Origin: Chitinophaga pinensis
GTDB lineage: Bacteria; Bacteroidota; Bacteroidia; Flavobacteriales_D; Crocinitomicaceae
Assembly (NCBI GenBank): GCA_945902745.1
Contig: CAMDNE010000008.1
Coordinates: forward strand, 62,001 to 126,000
Length of the DNA: 64,000 nucleotides
Reading direction: 5' to 3'
The notes under the pieces were generated by a model. That model did no database searches. It worked only from the letters and a program-made list of their open reading frames with translations, and was not told the origin of the DNA. Numbering within the stretch: position 1 is the first letter of the stretch; each line of letters opens with the position of its first letter. The translations under genes and the position numbers were made by a program. Positions 18,788-26,872 of this stretch are shown in pieces.

Positions 18788-19795
18788 TTAAAGAATATTC
18801 ACTTCTCTTTCCAACGTTACCCCAAATTTCTCTTCAATGTCCTTGATAATGCGAGAAGATAAACGGTAAATCTCTTTTCCAGTAGCGCTACCATAATTCA
18901 CAAGTACAAGCGCCTGTAATTTATGAACGCCATATTGACTATACATTTTACCTTTCCAACCCGCTTGTTCTATTAACCAACCTGCTGGCAATTTGCGTTT
19001 TCCAGGTTCGGCAGCAAAATTTGGAATTGTAGGATATGTTTTCAAGATTTCATCTAATACTTTTTGATCTACTACTGGATTCTTAAAGAAGCTTCCTGCA
19101 TTGCCAAATTCTTTTGGATCTGGTAATTTAGATTTGCGAATTGAAATTACAGCCTTACTAATATCCTTTATGGTTGGTTTCGTAACACTCATTTTCATTA
19201 ATTCACTTTCTATAGCACCATAACTCGTATTTAAATTTGGTTTTTTAGAAAGTTTGAAAGAGACAGATAGAATGACGTATTGACCTTTAAACTTATTTTT
19301 AAAAACACTTTCTCTGTAACCAAATTCACAGGCTTTATTATCGAAGGTGTGAATTTCACCACTTGAAATATGATATGCCTCTAATTCTAGAAAAACATCT
19401 TTTATCTCAACTCCATAGGCACCAATATTTTGCATTGGACTTGCGCCAACACTACCTGGAATTAAACTTAGATTTTCAATTCCAGCAAAATTATGTTTGA
19501 TGCATTTATTCACGAGATCATTCCATACTTCGCCGGCACCAGCTTTAACAATAGCTGAGTCAGGCGTTTCTTCAATAATTTCAAAACCTTTTATTTCATT
19601 GCGTAAAACGGCACCATCAAAATCTTCAGTGAACAATAAATTACTACCGCCACCCAATATTAGGAGCTCGTCTCCTGCGAATTTTGTAAGTAAATTTTTT
19701 AATTCATCTACGTTTGCAAATCGAGAGAAATGTTTTGCGTGAACTGAAATGCCGAAAGTGTTGTAAGGTTTTAAATCGATATTGTTGAATGCCAT
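18788..19795 (-). CDS. murB: UDP-N-acetylenolpyruvoylglucosamine reductase
   Basis: MurB (335 aa) is the FAD enzyme that reduces UDP-GlcNAc-enolpyruvate to UDP-MurNAc in peptidoglycan synthesis. Visible landmarks are the N-terminal YNTFGI, FAD-binding ILGGGSNLLF near residue 48, PGSVGASPMQNIGAYG near 112, the catalytic-serine segment NAGSFFKNPV near 232, and LPAGWLIEQAGWKG. The domain arrangement matches the shorter type of the family. Its 3' end is convergent with the helicase gene, with only an AT-rich repeat between. Confidence 0.96.
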   Translation of the reverse strand: MAFNNIDLKPYNTFGISVHAKHFSRFANVDELKNLLTKFAGDELLILGGGSNLLFTEDFDGAVLRNEIKGFEIIEETPDSAIVKAGAGEVWNDLVNKCIKHNFAGIENLSLIPGSVGASPMQNIGAYGVEIKDVFLELEAYHISSGEIHTFDNKACEFGYRESVFKNKFKGQYVILSVSFKLSKKPNLNTSYGAIESELMKMSVTKPTIKDISKAVISIRKSKLPDPKEFGNAGSFFKNPVVDQKVLDEILKTYPTIPNFAAEPGKRKLPAGWLIEQAGWKGKMYSQYGVHKLQALVLVNYGSATGKEIYRLSSRIIKDIEEKFGVTLEREVNIL

Positions 19796-20001
19796 GGTGC
19801 AAAATTAGCTAATATTTAGTTAACATACGGTAGATGGCGGATTGAGTTACTCTTTTTCTTAAAAATTGATATTATAGAGATTAAAAAGTAATAAGTAACA
19901 AGGAAAAAGTAATTTAGATCTTGTGAATCACACTTATTCCTTTTTACTTCTAACTTTTCCCTTTATATTTTTCCCTTTCACTTTTTCATTATTTTTACAA
20001 A

Positions 20002-20424
20002 ATGCAATTCAAAAAAATCAGCTTAGAAGAGATCAATTCCTTTAACGAAAATACCATGATGGGTTTTTTAGGTATTGAATGTGTGGAAATTGGTTCCGAT
20101 TATATTGTTTCAACCATGCCTGTTGACCAGAGAACCCACCAGCCGATGGGATTATTGCACGGTGGAGCCAGTGTCGCATTGATTGAAAGCGTTGGTTCAA
20201 TGGGTTCAACATTATTGCTTGATCTTTCAAAAGAATATCCAGTAGGTTTAGAAGTGAATGCCAATCATGTTGGTTCAATTAAATCTGGAAAAGTAAAAGC
20301 GATTGGTAAAATTGTCCATGCTGGAAGAAGCACACATTTATGGCAAGTGGATATTTTTGATTCAGAAACGAATAAATTGATTTGCACAGGTAGATTAACA
20401 ATCATGGTGATTCAACGTGCTTAA
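20002..20424 (+). CDS. menI: Hotdog-fold thioesterase, probably DHNA-CoA thioesterase
   Basis: A 140-residue PaaI/MenI-type hotdog thioesterase. The motif HQPMGLLHGGASVALIES (about 47-64) contains the conserved H-G-G and catalytic acidic residue, and LEVNANHVGSI is the second family block. Since the next two genes are isochorismate synthase and MenD, hydrolysis of 1,4-dihydroxy-2-naphthoyl-CoA in menaquinone synthesis is the likely role; a general phenylacetyl-CoA-type thioesterase cannot be excluded by sequence. The stop is 2 bases before the TTG start of the next gene. Confidence 0.8.
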   Translation: MQFKKISLEEINSFNENTMMGFLGIECVEIGSDYIVSTMPVDQRTHQPMGLLHGGASVALIESVGSMGSTLLLDLSKEYPVGLEVNANHVGSIKSGKVKAIGKIVHAGRSTHLWQVDIFDSETNKLICTGRLTIMVIQRA

Positions 20425-20426
20425 TT

Positions 20427-21389
20427 TTGACTGATAGTTTAAAATATAGAATTCCGGGTGAAGCTGTTGTTGAGAAATACGGTGAATTCTGTATCGATTA
20501 TGACACCGAAGAGCCAAAAGGTTTTGTTGTGAGTGAATTTGTCTCCAACGCAATTTATTCTTTTCAAGAAGGAATTGTAAAAGGCGAATTATTATCTTTT
20601 CAAACAGAAGATCCTTATATCACGTCAAAAGAAGAATATTTGGAAGAATCGGCTAAAGTTTTAGCTGCTTTCGATTCAACTGAACTTCAGAAAGTTGTCT
20701 TGTCACGGATCAAAAAAGTTGATTTTGATGAATCGAAGTCAGAAAAAGTGTTTCATGAACTTGTTATTTCGTATCCTACTGCTTTTGTATATCTTATTTC
20801 AAGCAAATTATTCGGAACGTGGATTGGAGCAACACCTGAAATTCTTTTAGTTACTGCCTTACATTCAGGATTCACCATGGCACTTGCCGGTACGAAAAAA
20901 GCAGATGATTCTTCTGAATGGGAATCTAAAGAAAAGGAAGAACAACAATTTGTGACTGATTTTATTCAAAGTAAACTCATTGAGAACAATTACAAGCATG
21001 TAGATTTGAGTGGCCCATTTGAAACGATTGCTGGTCCTGTAAAACATTTACGCACCGACGTATCATTCGACTTTGAAAATGGAAACGCACTTAAAACAAT
21101 TCGAACATTGCATCCAACACCGGCTGTTAGTGGTCTTCCACAGAAAGAAGCAATTAGTCTAATTTTGGAAACCGAAAAACACGAAAGACTATTTTATACA
21201 GGTTTTATTGGGTTAATCAATCAGAATAAGAATCAAATCTATGTGAATTTAAGGTGTTGTCAAATCCAAAAAGGAGCAGCTTATTTGTATTTGGGCGGTG
21301 GATATACCAAAGATTCTATTCCAGAATTAGAATGGCAAGAAACAGAAAATAAAAGCAAAACCTTATTAAACATTCTACAAAAACTGTAG
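20427..21389 (+). CDS. menF: Isochorismate synthase (chorismate-binding enzyme)
   Basis: A 320-residue chorismate-utilising enzyme. The conserved C-terminal domain includes VVLSRIKKV, TWIGATPEIL, AGTKKADDSSEW, HPTPAVSGLPQKEA and YLGGGYTKDSIPELEW, with the Mg-binding Glu residues. It converts chorismate to isochorismate at the start of menaquinone synthesis. I accept TTG at 20427 as the start because no in-frame ATG lies in the non-conserved N-terminus and the gene begins 2 bases after the thioesterase stop. It is short for MenF/EntC but comparable with other Bacteroidota versions. menD follows by 12 bases. Confidence 0.88.
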   Translation: MTDSLKYRIPGEAVVEKYGEFCIDYDTEEPKGFVVSEFVSNAIYSFQEGIVKGELLSFQTEDPYITSKEEYLEESAKVLAAFDSTELQKVVLSRIKKVDFDESKSEKVFHELVISYPTAFVYLISSKLFGTWIGATPEILLVTALHSGFTMALAGTKKADDSSEWESKEKEEQQFVTDFIQSKLIENNYKHVDLSGPFETIAGPVKHLRTDVSFDFENGNALKTIRTLHPTPAVSGLPQKEAISLILETEKHERLFYTGFIGLINQNKNQIYVNLRCCQIQKGAAYLYLGGGYTKDSIPELEWQETENKSKTLLNILQKL

Positions 21390-21401
21390 CTTTGGATTCA
21401 A

Positions 21402-23093
21402 ATGATTTCAAGTAATAAAATAGGTGTTCAATTAATTGTCGAAGAATGTGTCGCTCATGGCATGAAACATGTTGTCTGTTCTCCAGGTTCGCGCAATGCA
21501 CCTTTCGTAATAGCGTTTGATGAACACCCAGAAATAAATTGTTATGTCGTTCATGATGAACGAAGTGCTGCTTTTTTCGCAATGGGAATGGCCCAGCAAT
21601 TAAACGAACCTGTTGGAATTGTCTGCACTTCAGGATCTGCTAGTTTAAATTATTATCCAGCGATTGCCGAAGCTTTTTATCAATGCATTCCTTTAGTTGT
21701 TATTACAGCAGATCGACCGATAGAGTGGGTAAATCAAGGTGATGGACAAACTATTGTTCAAAAGGACGTATTTAAAAATCACATTCGATATAGTTGTCAA
21801 TTTTCAGAGAAGATCAATTCGGAGGATGAAAAATGGTATTTACAGAGAGAAATTGCAATTGCTTTTTCTGAAGGAAATTCCGTTTGGAAAGGCCCAATTC
21901 ATTTTAATGTTGCATTGAACGAACCTCTTTATGGAACAAGTGAAATTGAAGTTTCCAAGACGCGGAAAATTGAACTGGTACGTGGATTTTTTCAATTCAA
22001 TTCAGCACAAGCAATAGAATTAACGAATGCACTCAATGTACCCAAAATAATGGTGATTTGTGGACAATTGAATCCAGATAAAGTACTGTTGGAGCAACTA
22101 AAACTTTTCGCTGAAGATACTGCTGTAGTGGTATTGGTAGAAAACACGTCCAACTTGGTGGATATGCGTTTTATTCATTGCATTGATCGCACGTTGAATA
22201 GTATTTCAGATGAAGAATTGAGAGACTTTGCTCCTGACTTACTAATTACCATCGGTGGAGCGGTTGTATCGAAAAAAATTAAAGCTTATTTGCGTAAGTA
22301 CAGTCCATCAGAACATTGGAAAGTTGGGCATGAGTTTCCATACATGGATACGTATCAATGTTTAACAAAATCATTTCAAACGGATGCGACCTCGTTTTTC
22401 AGAGAAATAAACACCTTAAACAACGATAAAAACACTTCGAATTACGGTTCTGACTGGAAGCAAAGAGATTTTATTATCCAAGATAAAATGGCTGATTTCT
22501 TTCGTCAAGTTGAATTCTCGGATCTCAAAGCGTTTGAAACTATTTTGGATTACCTTCCAGAAATGTCGCATTTACACATGGCAAATAGCTCTGTTGTGCG
22601 CTATTGTCAATTGTTTGATCCAATTAAATCAATTCAATATTGGAGTAATAGAGGAACAAGTGGGATTGATGGAAGTTCAAGCACTGCTTGTGGTGCATCA
22701 ATCATTAAGAAAGACGATTTGCATTTATTGATAACGGGAGATGTTTCTTTTCTGTATGATAGCAATGCCTTTTGGAATCAATATTTACAACCAAATCTTA
22801 GAATTGTATTAATCAATAATGGAGGAGGAGGAATCTTTAAAATTATTCCTGGACCTGCATCTTCCAATCAATTGGAAAAGTATTTTGAAGCAAAACATAC
22901 AATGGATGCTGAAAGTATTTCAAAAGCATTCAATTTAGAATACCTTTTTGCTGATTCAACCCAATTAATTGAAGATCAAATGGAAGCTTTTTTCAGTTAC
23001 GATGAAACTGGTCGGCCAAAATTATTAGAGATCAATACCTCGACAAGTGATAATCATCATAAATTGGAAGAATTTTTCCAAAGGATGAAATAA
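21402..23093 (+). CDS. menD: SEPHCHC synthase, thiamine-diphosphate dependent
   Basis: MenD (563 aa) joins isochorismate and 2-oxoglutarate to give 2-succinyl-5-enolpyruvyl-6-hydroxy-3-cyclohexene-1-carboxylate. The N-terminal PYR domain has CSPGSRNAPFVIA (about 25-37) and the cofactor-activating Glu in DERSAAFFAMGMA. The C-terminal PP domain has GTSGIDGSSSTACGA and the ThDP/Mg motif from GDVSFLYD to NNGGGGIFKIIPG. It is the third gene of the thioesterase-menF-menD operon; menC, menE, menB and menA are not in this window. Confidence 0.96.
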   Translation: MISSNKIGVQLIVEECVAHGMKHVVCSPGSRNAPFVIAFDEHPEINCYVVHDERSAAFFAMGMAQQLNEPVGIVCTSGSASLNYYPAIAEAFYQCIPLVVITADRPIEWVNQGDGQTIVQKDVFKNHIRYSCQFSEKINSEDEKWYLQREIAIAFSEGNSVWKGPIHFNVALNEPLYGTSEIEVSKTRKIELVRGFFQFNSAQAIELTNALNVPKIMVICGQLNPDKVLLEQLKLFAEDTAVVVLVENTSNLVDMRFIHCIDRTLNSISDEELRDFAPDLLITIGGAVVSKKIKAYLRKYSPSEHWKVGHEFPYMDTYQCLTKSFQTDATSFFREINTLNNDKNTSNYGSDWKQRDFIIQDKMADFFRQVEFSDLKAFETILDYLPEMSHLHMANSSVVRYCQLFDPIKSIQYWSNRGTSGIDGSSSTACGASIIKKDDLHLLITGDVSFLYDSNAFWNQYLQPNLRIVLINNGGGGIFKIIPGPASSNQLEKYFEAKHTMDAESISKAFNLEYLFADSTQLIEDQMEAFFSYDETGRPKLLEINTSTSDNHHKLEEFFQRMK

Positions 23094-23128
23094 AGCGGTG
23101 AATAAACTTTAATTTTACACAAAAAAAA

Positions 23129-23887
23129 ATGATAGATTTTTCAATACTATTTTCCTGGGATGCTTTAGTTTATTTAGTAATCCTTTCGCTTTTAGAAATA
23201 GTTTTAGGGATTGATAATATTATTTTTATCAGTATCGTAACAGATAAATTACCAAAAGAAAAGAAGCGTAAAGCTAGAAATATTGGGCTATTATTGGCTT
23301 TAGTTGTAAGACTCGTATTATTAAGTGTTGTAGCTTGGATCATGGGAATGGTACAGCCATTTTTTCCAAATACATCGTTCTCATGGCTCAAAGAATTTTC
23401 AGGACAAAGCATTGTGTTATTGGCTGGAGGACTTTTTCTTATCTATAAAAGTACCCTTGAAATGCATAGCAGTGTTAAAGGTCACGAAGAAGTGCATGCA
23501 CCAAAAAGCGGTGGATTAAGAGCTGTTATTATTCAAATCGTATTGATTGATATTGTTTTTAGTTTCGATTCAATTATTACTGCAATTGGTATGACGAATG
23601 GAATTAAGGCTGAAATTGGGGGGAATCCAATTGTAATTATCTATGTTGCTGTAATCATTTCAATGATTGTGATGTTGAGTTTTGCAAAACAAATTAGTGA
23701 CTTCATTAATAATCGTCCAACCATCAAAATGATCGCTTTAAGTTTCCTTGTGACGATTGGAGTAATCTTGGTTGCTGAAGCATTTGGGCAACATGTTCCA
23801 AAAGGTTATATCTATTTCGCAATGGTATTTTCGCTAATTGTTGAATTTCTGAATATTAGAATGCGCAAAAACAAAGGTCTGGAATAA
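23129..23887 (+). CDS. TerC-family integral membrane protein
   Basis: A 252-residue protein with about seven membrane helices. The family signature residues are present: EIVLGIDNIIFIS near residue 22 (acidic residues within the membrane) and the repeat VLIDIVFSFDSIITAIG near 140. TerC/Alx proteins are associated with tellurite resistance and manganese efflux, and some assist metalation of secreted enzymes. The next gene's ATG overlaps its stop by one base, so it probably leads a four-gene unit with three small genes. Confidence 0.9.
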   Translation: MIDFSILFSWDALVYLVILSLLEIVLGIDNIIFISIVTDKLPKEKKRKARNIGLLLALVVRLVLLSVVAWIMGMVQPFFPNTSFSWLKEFSGQSIVLLAGGLFLIYKSTLEMHSSVKGHEEVHAPKSGGLRAVIIQIVLIDIVFSFDSIITAIGMTNGIKAEIGGNPIVIIYVAVIISMIVMLSFAKQISDFINNRPTIKMIALSFLVTIGVILVAEAFGQHVPKGYIYFAMVFSLIVEFLNIRMRKNKGLE

Positions 23888-24468
23888 TGACTGAAGCTGA
23901 AGCTCGAATTTTTCTGGGACTTGAAAAGGACGATGATCCGCAAGAAGCATTAGAAGAGCAACTATTTCAATTTAAACAGTTTTTCACAAGTCGACCAATC
24001 ATTCAGTCTACCTTTAAATCAAAGCTTGAAAAATTAAAAAAACTTGACGAAGCAGCATGTTTTTTTGAGATAGAACATAGAGATTCACTCGTTTATGAAA
24101 CAGAATCATTTGGGGGATTTGAAAATATAGAGGAAGCATTTCAGTGCTACCAGATTCTCAAAAGTATTTTATTTCAAAGAATTCAAATTATTCGTGCTCC
24201 TTTAGAATTACAACAATGCGTTGAAGATTTATTGCAATTAAACAGTGATTATATTCGTTTGTGGCCGAATACAAATTTAAACGAGTCTGCTGTCATTTTG
24301 TCAAAAGAAGCTGATCCAATGGAACTTTTAGCTGACATAAAAAGGATGAAAGAGAATGGAATTGTGACATTTGACGATTTGGCAAAAGAATTGACGGAAC
24401 CAAATAGTATTTTAAGAAAAGAGTCAATGCGTTTATTTTTATTATATCAAAAGGAAAATAATGGATGA
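23887..24468 (+). CDS. Uncharacterised acidic cytoplasmic protein
   Basis: A 193-residue protein with no signal peptide or membrane segment. It is mostly helical and acidic, begins MTEAEARIFLGLEKDDDPQ (reminiscent of a short J-like or scaffold helix, not a recognised domain) and contains one Trp-Pro motif (RLWPNTNLNES). I recognise no family. It begins one base before the TerC stop and ends 8 bases inside the next gene, so translational coupling to TerC and to the DUF493 gene is likely, and its role probably concerns one of them. Confidence 0.7.
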   Translation: MTEAEARIFLGLEKDDDPQEALEEQLFQFKQFFTSRPIIQSTFKSKLEKLKKLDEAACFFEIEHRDSLVYETESFGGFENIEEAFQCYQILKSILFQRIQIIRAPLELQQCVEDLLQLNSDYIRLWPNTNLNESAVILSKEADPMELLADIKRMKENGIVTFDDLAKELTEPNSILRKESMRLFLLYQKENNG

Positions 24469-24727
24469 AGTCTTAGTAAATTTGAAAATTCAATTGGAAA
24501 AGGAAGAATGGCCAAATATCTATTTGTTTAAATTCATCATTCCAAATGAACCAGAGAAAATTGCACTTGTTACAGCTTTGTTTAATGACAGTAGTGACAT
24601 TGTGATGCATCCATCGAAAAATGGAACTTATATGAGTGTCAGTGCGAAAGAATTAATGTTGGATGTGGATTCCATCATCGAAAAATATGAAAATGCTTCA
24701 AAAATTAATGGTTTAATTGCGCTATGA
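24461..24727 (+). CDS. YbeD-like DUF493 family protein
   Basis: An 88-residue ferredoxin-like protein. The pattern IYLFKFIIPNEPEKIALVTALF, then SKNGTYMSVSAKELMLDVDSIIEKYENASKINGLIAL matches the DUF493/YbeD family (beta-alpha-beta-beta-alpha-beta), including the K/R-G-x-Y-x-S-V strand. YbeD of E. coli resembles the allosteric regulatory domain of serine dehydrogenase, suggesting a regulatory, protein-protein binding role. Bacteroidota versions are uncharacterised. It overlaps both neighbouring genes (8 and 4 bases). Confidence 0.82.
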   Translation: MDEVLVNLKIQLEKEEWPNIYLFKFIIPNEPEKIALVTALFNDSSDIVMHPSKNGTYMSVSAKELMLDVDSIIEKYENASKINGLIAL

Positions 24728-25125
24728 TGATATTAATGGGTTTCTCGATTTCTAAAGTTCTAATTGGCATCTTGTGCGTGTCTTTAGCCTTGATTTTAAT
24801 TTACATAGGATATAAAAAACTACTTGCTTATTTAGGCAAGGGAACTCCTTCGCCGAATGATTATTGCGTGTTATATGCTTTGGAAATTGAACCAGCAAAA
24901 GGTGAGTTGGAAATATATTTCACTTCTGCCGTTCCACGAACAGTTGCAATTGAAGTTTTAAACGATGATTTATCTTTAAACACAGTAATCATTGAGAAAG
25001 AATACAGCGAAGGTGGACACATCATTCGTTTTGATTCCACAAGCATACCAAATGGAAATTACTTCTATTGTTTGCGTTCTGACAATCAAAAAACAATGAA
25101 AAAAATGCGTGTTCAAAACGATTAA
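24724..25125 (+). CDS. Single-pass membrane protein with Ig-like outer domain
   Basis: A 133-residue protein with one N-terminal membrane helix (about residues 8-30) and a beta-sandwich domain of about 80 residues. The end SIPNGNYFYCLRSDNQKTMKKMRVQ resembles the last strands of T9SS sorting-tail-like and FlgD-like Ig domains (normally NGxYxYxLxxxxxxxxxKxxxx). It has no export-and-release signal, so the domain probably stays anchored to the inner membrane. It is the last gene of the TerC unit, overlapping the DUF493 gene by 4 bases. Function unknown. Confidence 0.65.
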   Translation: MMILMGFSISKVLIGILCVSLALILIYIGYKKLLAYLGKGTPSPNDYCVLYALEIEPAKGELEIYFTSAVPRTVAIEVLNDDLSLNTVIIEKEYSEGGHIIRFDSTSIPNGNYFYCLRSDNQKTMKKMRVQND

Positions 25126-25150
25126 AGCGAGGCGCTATATTTAATTATAT

Positions 25151-25198
25151 AAAACTCCGTAGGAGTGATATGTTGGTAGCGACGGATGAAATCCGTCG
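25151..25198. repeat. Dispersed REP-like element with two small hairpins
   Basis: A GC-richer island contains two consecutive inverted repeats: ACTCC GT AGGAGT at about 25154-25166 and CGACGGAT GAA ATCCGTCG at 25180-25198 (8-bp stem). This arrangement resembles dispersed REP-type repeats I recall from many Bacteroidota genomes. The remaining intergenic DNA up to thioredoxin is AT-rich and shows only the promoter. Confidence 0.55.
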
Positions 25199-25346
25199 TG
25201 TAATAAACATCGAAATTAAATTTAGTTTTGGCAGGTGTTTTTGATAAAAACCATGACAAAACTAATGTATTGAAACAAAAGGAAAAACAGTTAAATCATT
25301 TTGCGTCAATTTTGTTTTAGGATGCCAAGTTGACAGAAAAAAAAGA

Positions 25347-25376
25347 TTGGCAAAATAGTTGTCAAAAAGATATTTG
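25347..25376 (+). promoter_or_regulatory. trxA promoter, Bacteroidota type
   Basis: TTG at 25347-25349, a 19-base spacer, and GATATTTG at 25369-25376 match the Bacteroidota -33 (TTG) and -7 (TAnnTTTG) arrangement with one mismatch. This would give a leader of about 45 bases for thioredoxin. Confidence 0.6.
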
Positions 25377-25424
25377 AATTAATTTTATCACCGTCGATAG
25401 ACGAAATTTAAAAACAAACAAATT

Positions 25425-25742
25425 ATGGCAATAGAAATTACAGATGCAAACTTCGAAGAAGTAGTATTAAAATCAGACAAACCAGTATTAGTAGATTTTT
25501 GGGCAGAATGGTGTGGACCATGTCGCATGATCGGACCAATCGTAGAAGAAATGTCTTCAGAATATGAAGGTAAAGCAGTCATTGGAAAAGTAAACGTTGA
25601 TTTAAACCCAGGTGTTTCGGCACAATTTGGAGTAAGAAACATTCCAACAATATTATTCATCAAAAATGGTGAAGTTGCAGACAAATCAGTTGGCGCAGTG
25701 CCAAAAGCACAATTAGTAGCGAAATTAGATGCAATAATGTAA
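25425..25742 (+). CDS. trxA: Thioredoxin
   Basis: A 105-residue cytoplasmic thioredoxin with the redox motif WCGPC at residues 29-33, the cis-proline in NIPTILF and the usual [16 protein letters not shown] context. It reduces protein disulfides using thioredoxin reductase. It is a single-gene unit: its own promoter upstream, a strong palindromic terminator 26 bases after the stop, and repeat elements on both sides. Length is canonical. Confidence 0.97.
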   Translation: MAIEITDANFEEVVLKSDKPVLVDFWAEWCGPCRMIGPIVEEMSSEYEGKAVIGKVNVDLNPGVSAQFGVRNIPTILFIKNGEVADKSVGAVPKAQLVAKLDAIM

Positions 25743-25768
25743 TTACTTTATTTCAAAAGAGTATATGA

Positions 25769-25801
25769 AACCGTTCGTCAGCTGACGAACGGTTTTTTTT
25801 T
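25769..25801 (+). terminator. Strong terminator after trxA
   Basis: A perfect 26-base palindrome (AACCGTTCGTCAG / CTGACGAACGGTT), effectively an 11-12 bp stem, is followed by a run of eight or nine T. Confidence 0.92.
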
Positions 25802-25808
25802 GAAGACA

Positions 25809-25994
25809 AGCTGCGCTGCAGTTGCACTGCTGCGCCTAATAAAATATAGAATTAAAAGGAAAAATTCATTCCATCAAGAGTTAAATAATTCGATTTGGCT
25901 TTAAAACTAACTTGAATTTATTTCATTAGTTTTAACAAAATAAAGGGTGATTGTAAAATCATTGAAGTCGCAGCAGTGCAACTGCAGCGGAGCT
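25809..25994. repeat. 186-bp element with 26-bp terminal inverted repeats (MITE-like)
   Basis: The ends 25809-25834 and 25969-25994 are inverted copies matching at 25 of 26 positions. They are GC-rich (words AGCTGCGCTGCAG and CACTGCTGCG), whereas the 134-base centre is AT-rich and has no open frame. There is no transposase. This, together with the trxA terminator and an AT-rich repeat, accounts for the 354-base gap before the next gene. It looks like a non-autonomous mobile element or a REP pair. Confidence 0.65.
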
Positions 25995-26027
25995 GGTAGC
26001 AGGGGAATTTGCAGATAATTCACATTA

Positions 26028-26070
26028 TTAAGCATAATTCCCAAGTCATAATTCATAACTCATAATTCAA
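26028..26070. repeat. AT-rich degenerate repeat (CATAATT family)
   Basis: Four to five imperfect copies of CATAATTC / CATAACTC / CATAATTC lie directly upstream of the TATCTTTG box of the next gene. The same words recur at 50419-50458 and 57285-57302. Confidence 0.6.
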
Positions 26071-26074
26071 TTAC

Positions 26075-26082
26075 TATCTTTG
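26075..26082 (+). promoter_or_regulatory. -7 promoter box TATCTTTG
   Basis: A perfect match to TAnnTTTG, 14 bases before the start at 26097. No clear TTG -33 box is seen; the upstream DNA is the CATAATT repeat. Confidence 0.6.
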
Positions 26083-26096
26083 TCAAAAATATTCAA

Positions 26097-26798
26097 ATGG
26101 ATTCTATTTGGCGCCGTTTAAAATACTACGGTTTTGGGTTTGGTATCGGACTCGTTTTTGTTGTTGTCTTCTTTCAAAATAGAGGTTGCTCTTGGCTGCC
26201 TTCTAATCGGGTGAAGAATAGTTTTCTAGAACGGTTGATTGTCTTGCCAGAGAGTCAAAAAGCGTTGATGCTCTCGAAAAACCTGACTGAAAAAGATATT
26301 ATCAATGTCTTGAACGATGGTGATGTGAACTTTGAAAAGAGTATCAAGCAAGGAAAAACAAAAGTGTATTTGTTGGAAAAAGAGTTCGATGGAAAAGGGG
26401 TAATCCGTTTCTATTTTACCTTGCCAAGAGAAAGCTTTATTTCCGAAGTGATGATTTCTGCTCCATCAGCGTCAAAAGTGAGAAATACGACAACAGGTTA
26501 CGGCGATATCATTCATTTTCCAAAAGATGATAATTTGGTGTATGTGGATACCACAAAATTGGTAACATGTCAGCAAAATGAACTAGGTTTATTGAATCCG
26601 TTAGACATTTACAAGCTTTTGAAAAAGAGTGGAAGAGTTGATTTCTCAAAAACGAATTATAATAAATATCCAAAAGCAGAGCAGTATTTGGAATTTACAG
26701 ATAAAAAGAATAGGGTAATTGGTACTAAATCAATATGGTACAAGAATAAAATAAATATTACGGTTTTTGAAACCCCTTTTAAGATTGAGTGTAAGTAA
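26097..26798 (+). CDS. Membrane-anchored DUF4258-like protein
   Basis: A 233-residue protein with one N-terminal membrane helix (about 9-27, FGFGIGLVFVVVFF), then a short cysteine-containing motif (NRGCSWLPSNRVKNSFLE, about 28-45). It resembles the membrane-proximal segment of Bacteroidota proteins annotated as DUF4258. The rest is a mixed alpha/beta soluble domain facing the periplasm, followed by a C-terminal strand-rich part (LEFTDKKNRVIGTKSIWY). Function unknown. It lies just upstream of the lipid A operon but has its own promoter box. Confidence 0.65.
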   Translation: MDSIWRRLKYYGFGFGIGLVFVVVFFQNRGCSWLPSNRVKNSFLERLIVLPESQKALMLSKNLTEKDIINVLNDGDVNFEKSIKQGKTKVYLLEKEFDGKGVIRFYFTLPRESFISEVMISAPSASKVRNTTTGYGDIIHFPKDDNLVYVDTTKLVTCQQNELGLLNPLDIYKLLKKSGRVDFSKTNYNKYPKAEQYLEFTDKKNRVIGTKSIWYKNKINITVFETPFKIECK

Positions 26799-26860
26799 CT
26801 ATTAAACCAACGGTGTTAATAAAACAAACGTTTTAGTATTTTACAAAGTGGATGTTTTTT

Positions 26861-26868
26861 TAATTTTG
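26861..26868 (+). promoter_or_regulatory. -7 box of the lpx operon, giving a nearly leaderless mRNA
   Basis: TAATTTTG is a perfect TAnnTTTG match ending 4 bases before the lpxD start codon at 26873. With the usual -7 spacing, transcription would begin at or next to the A of ATG. Confidence 0.6.
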
Positions 26869-26872
26869 AACA

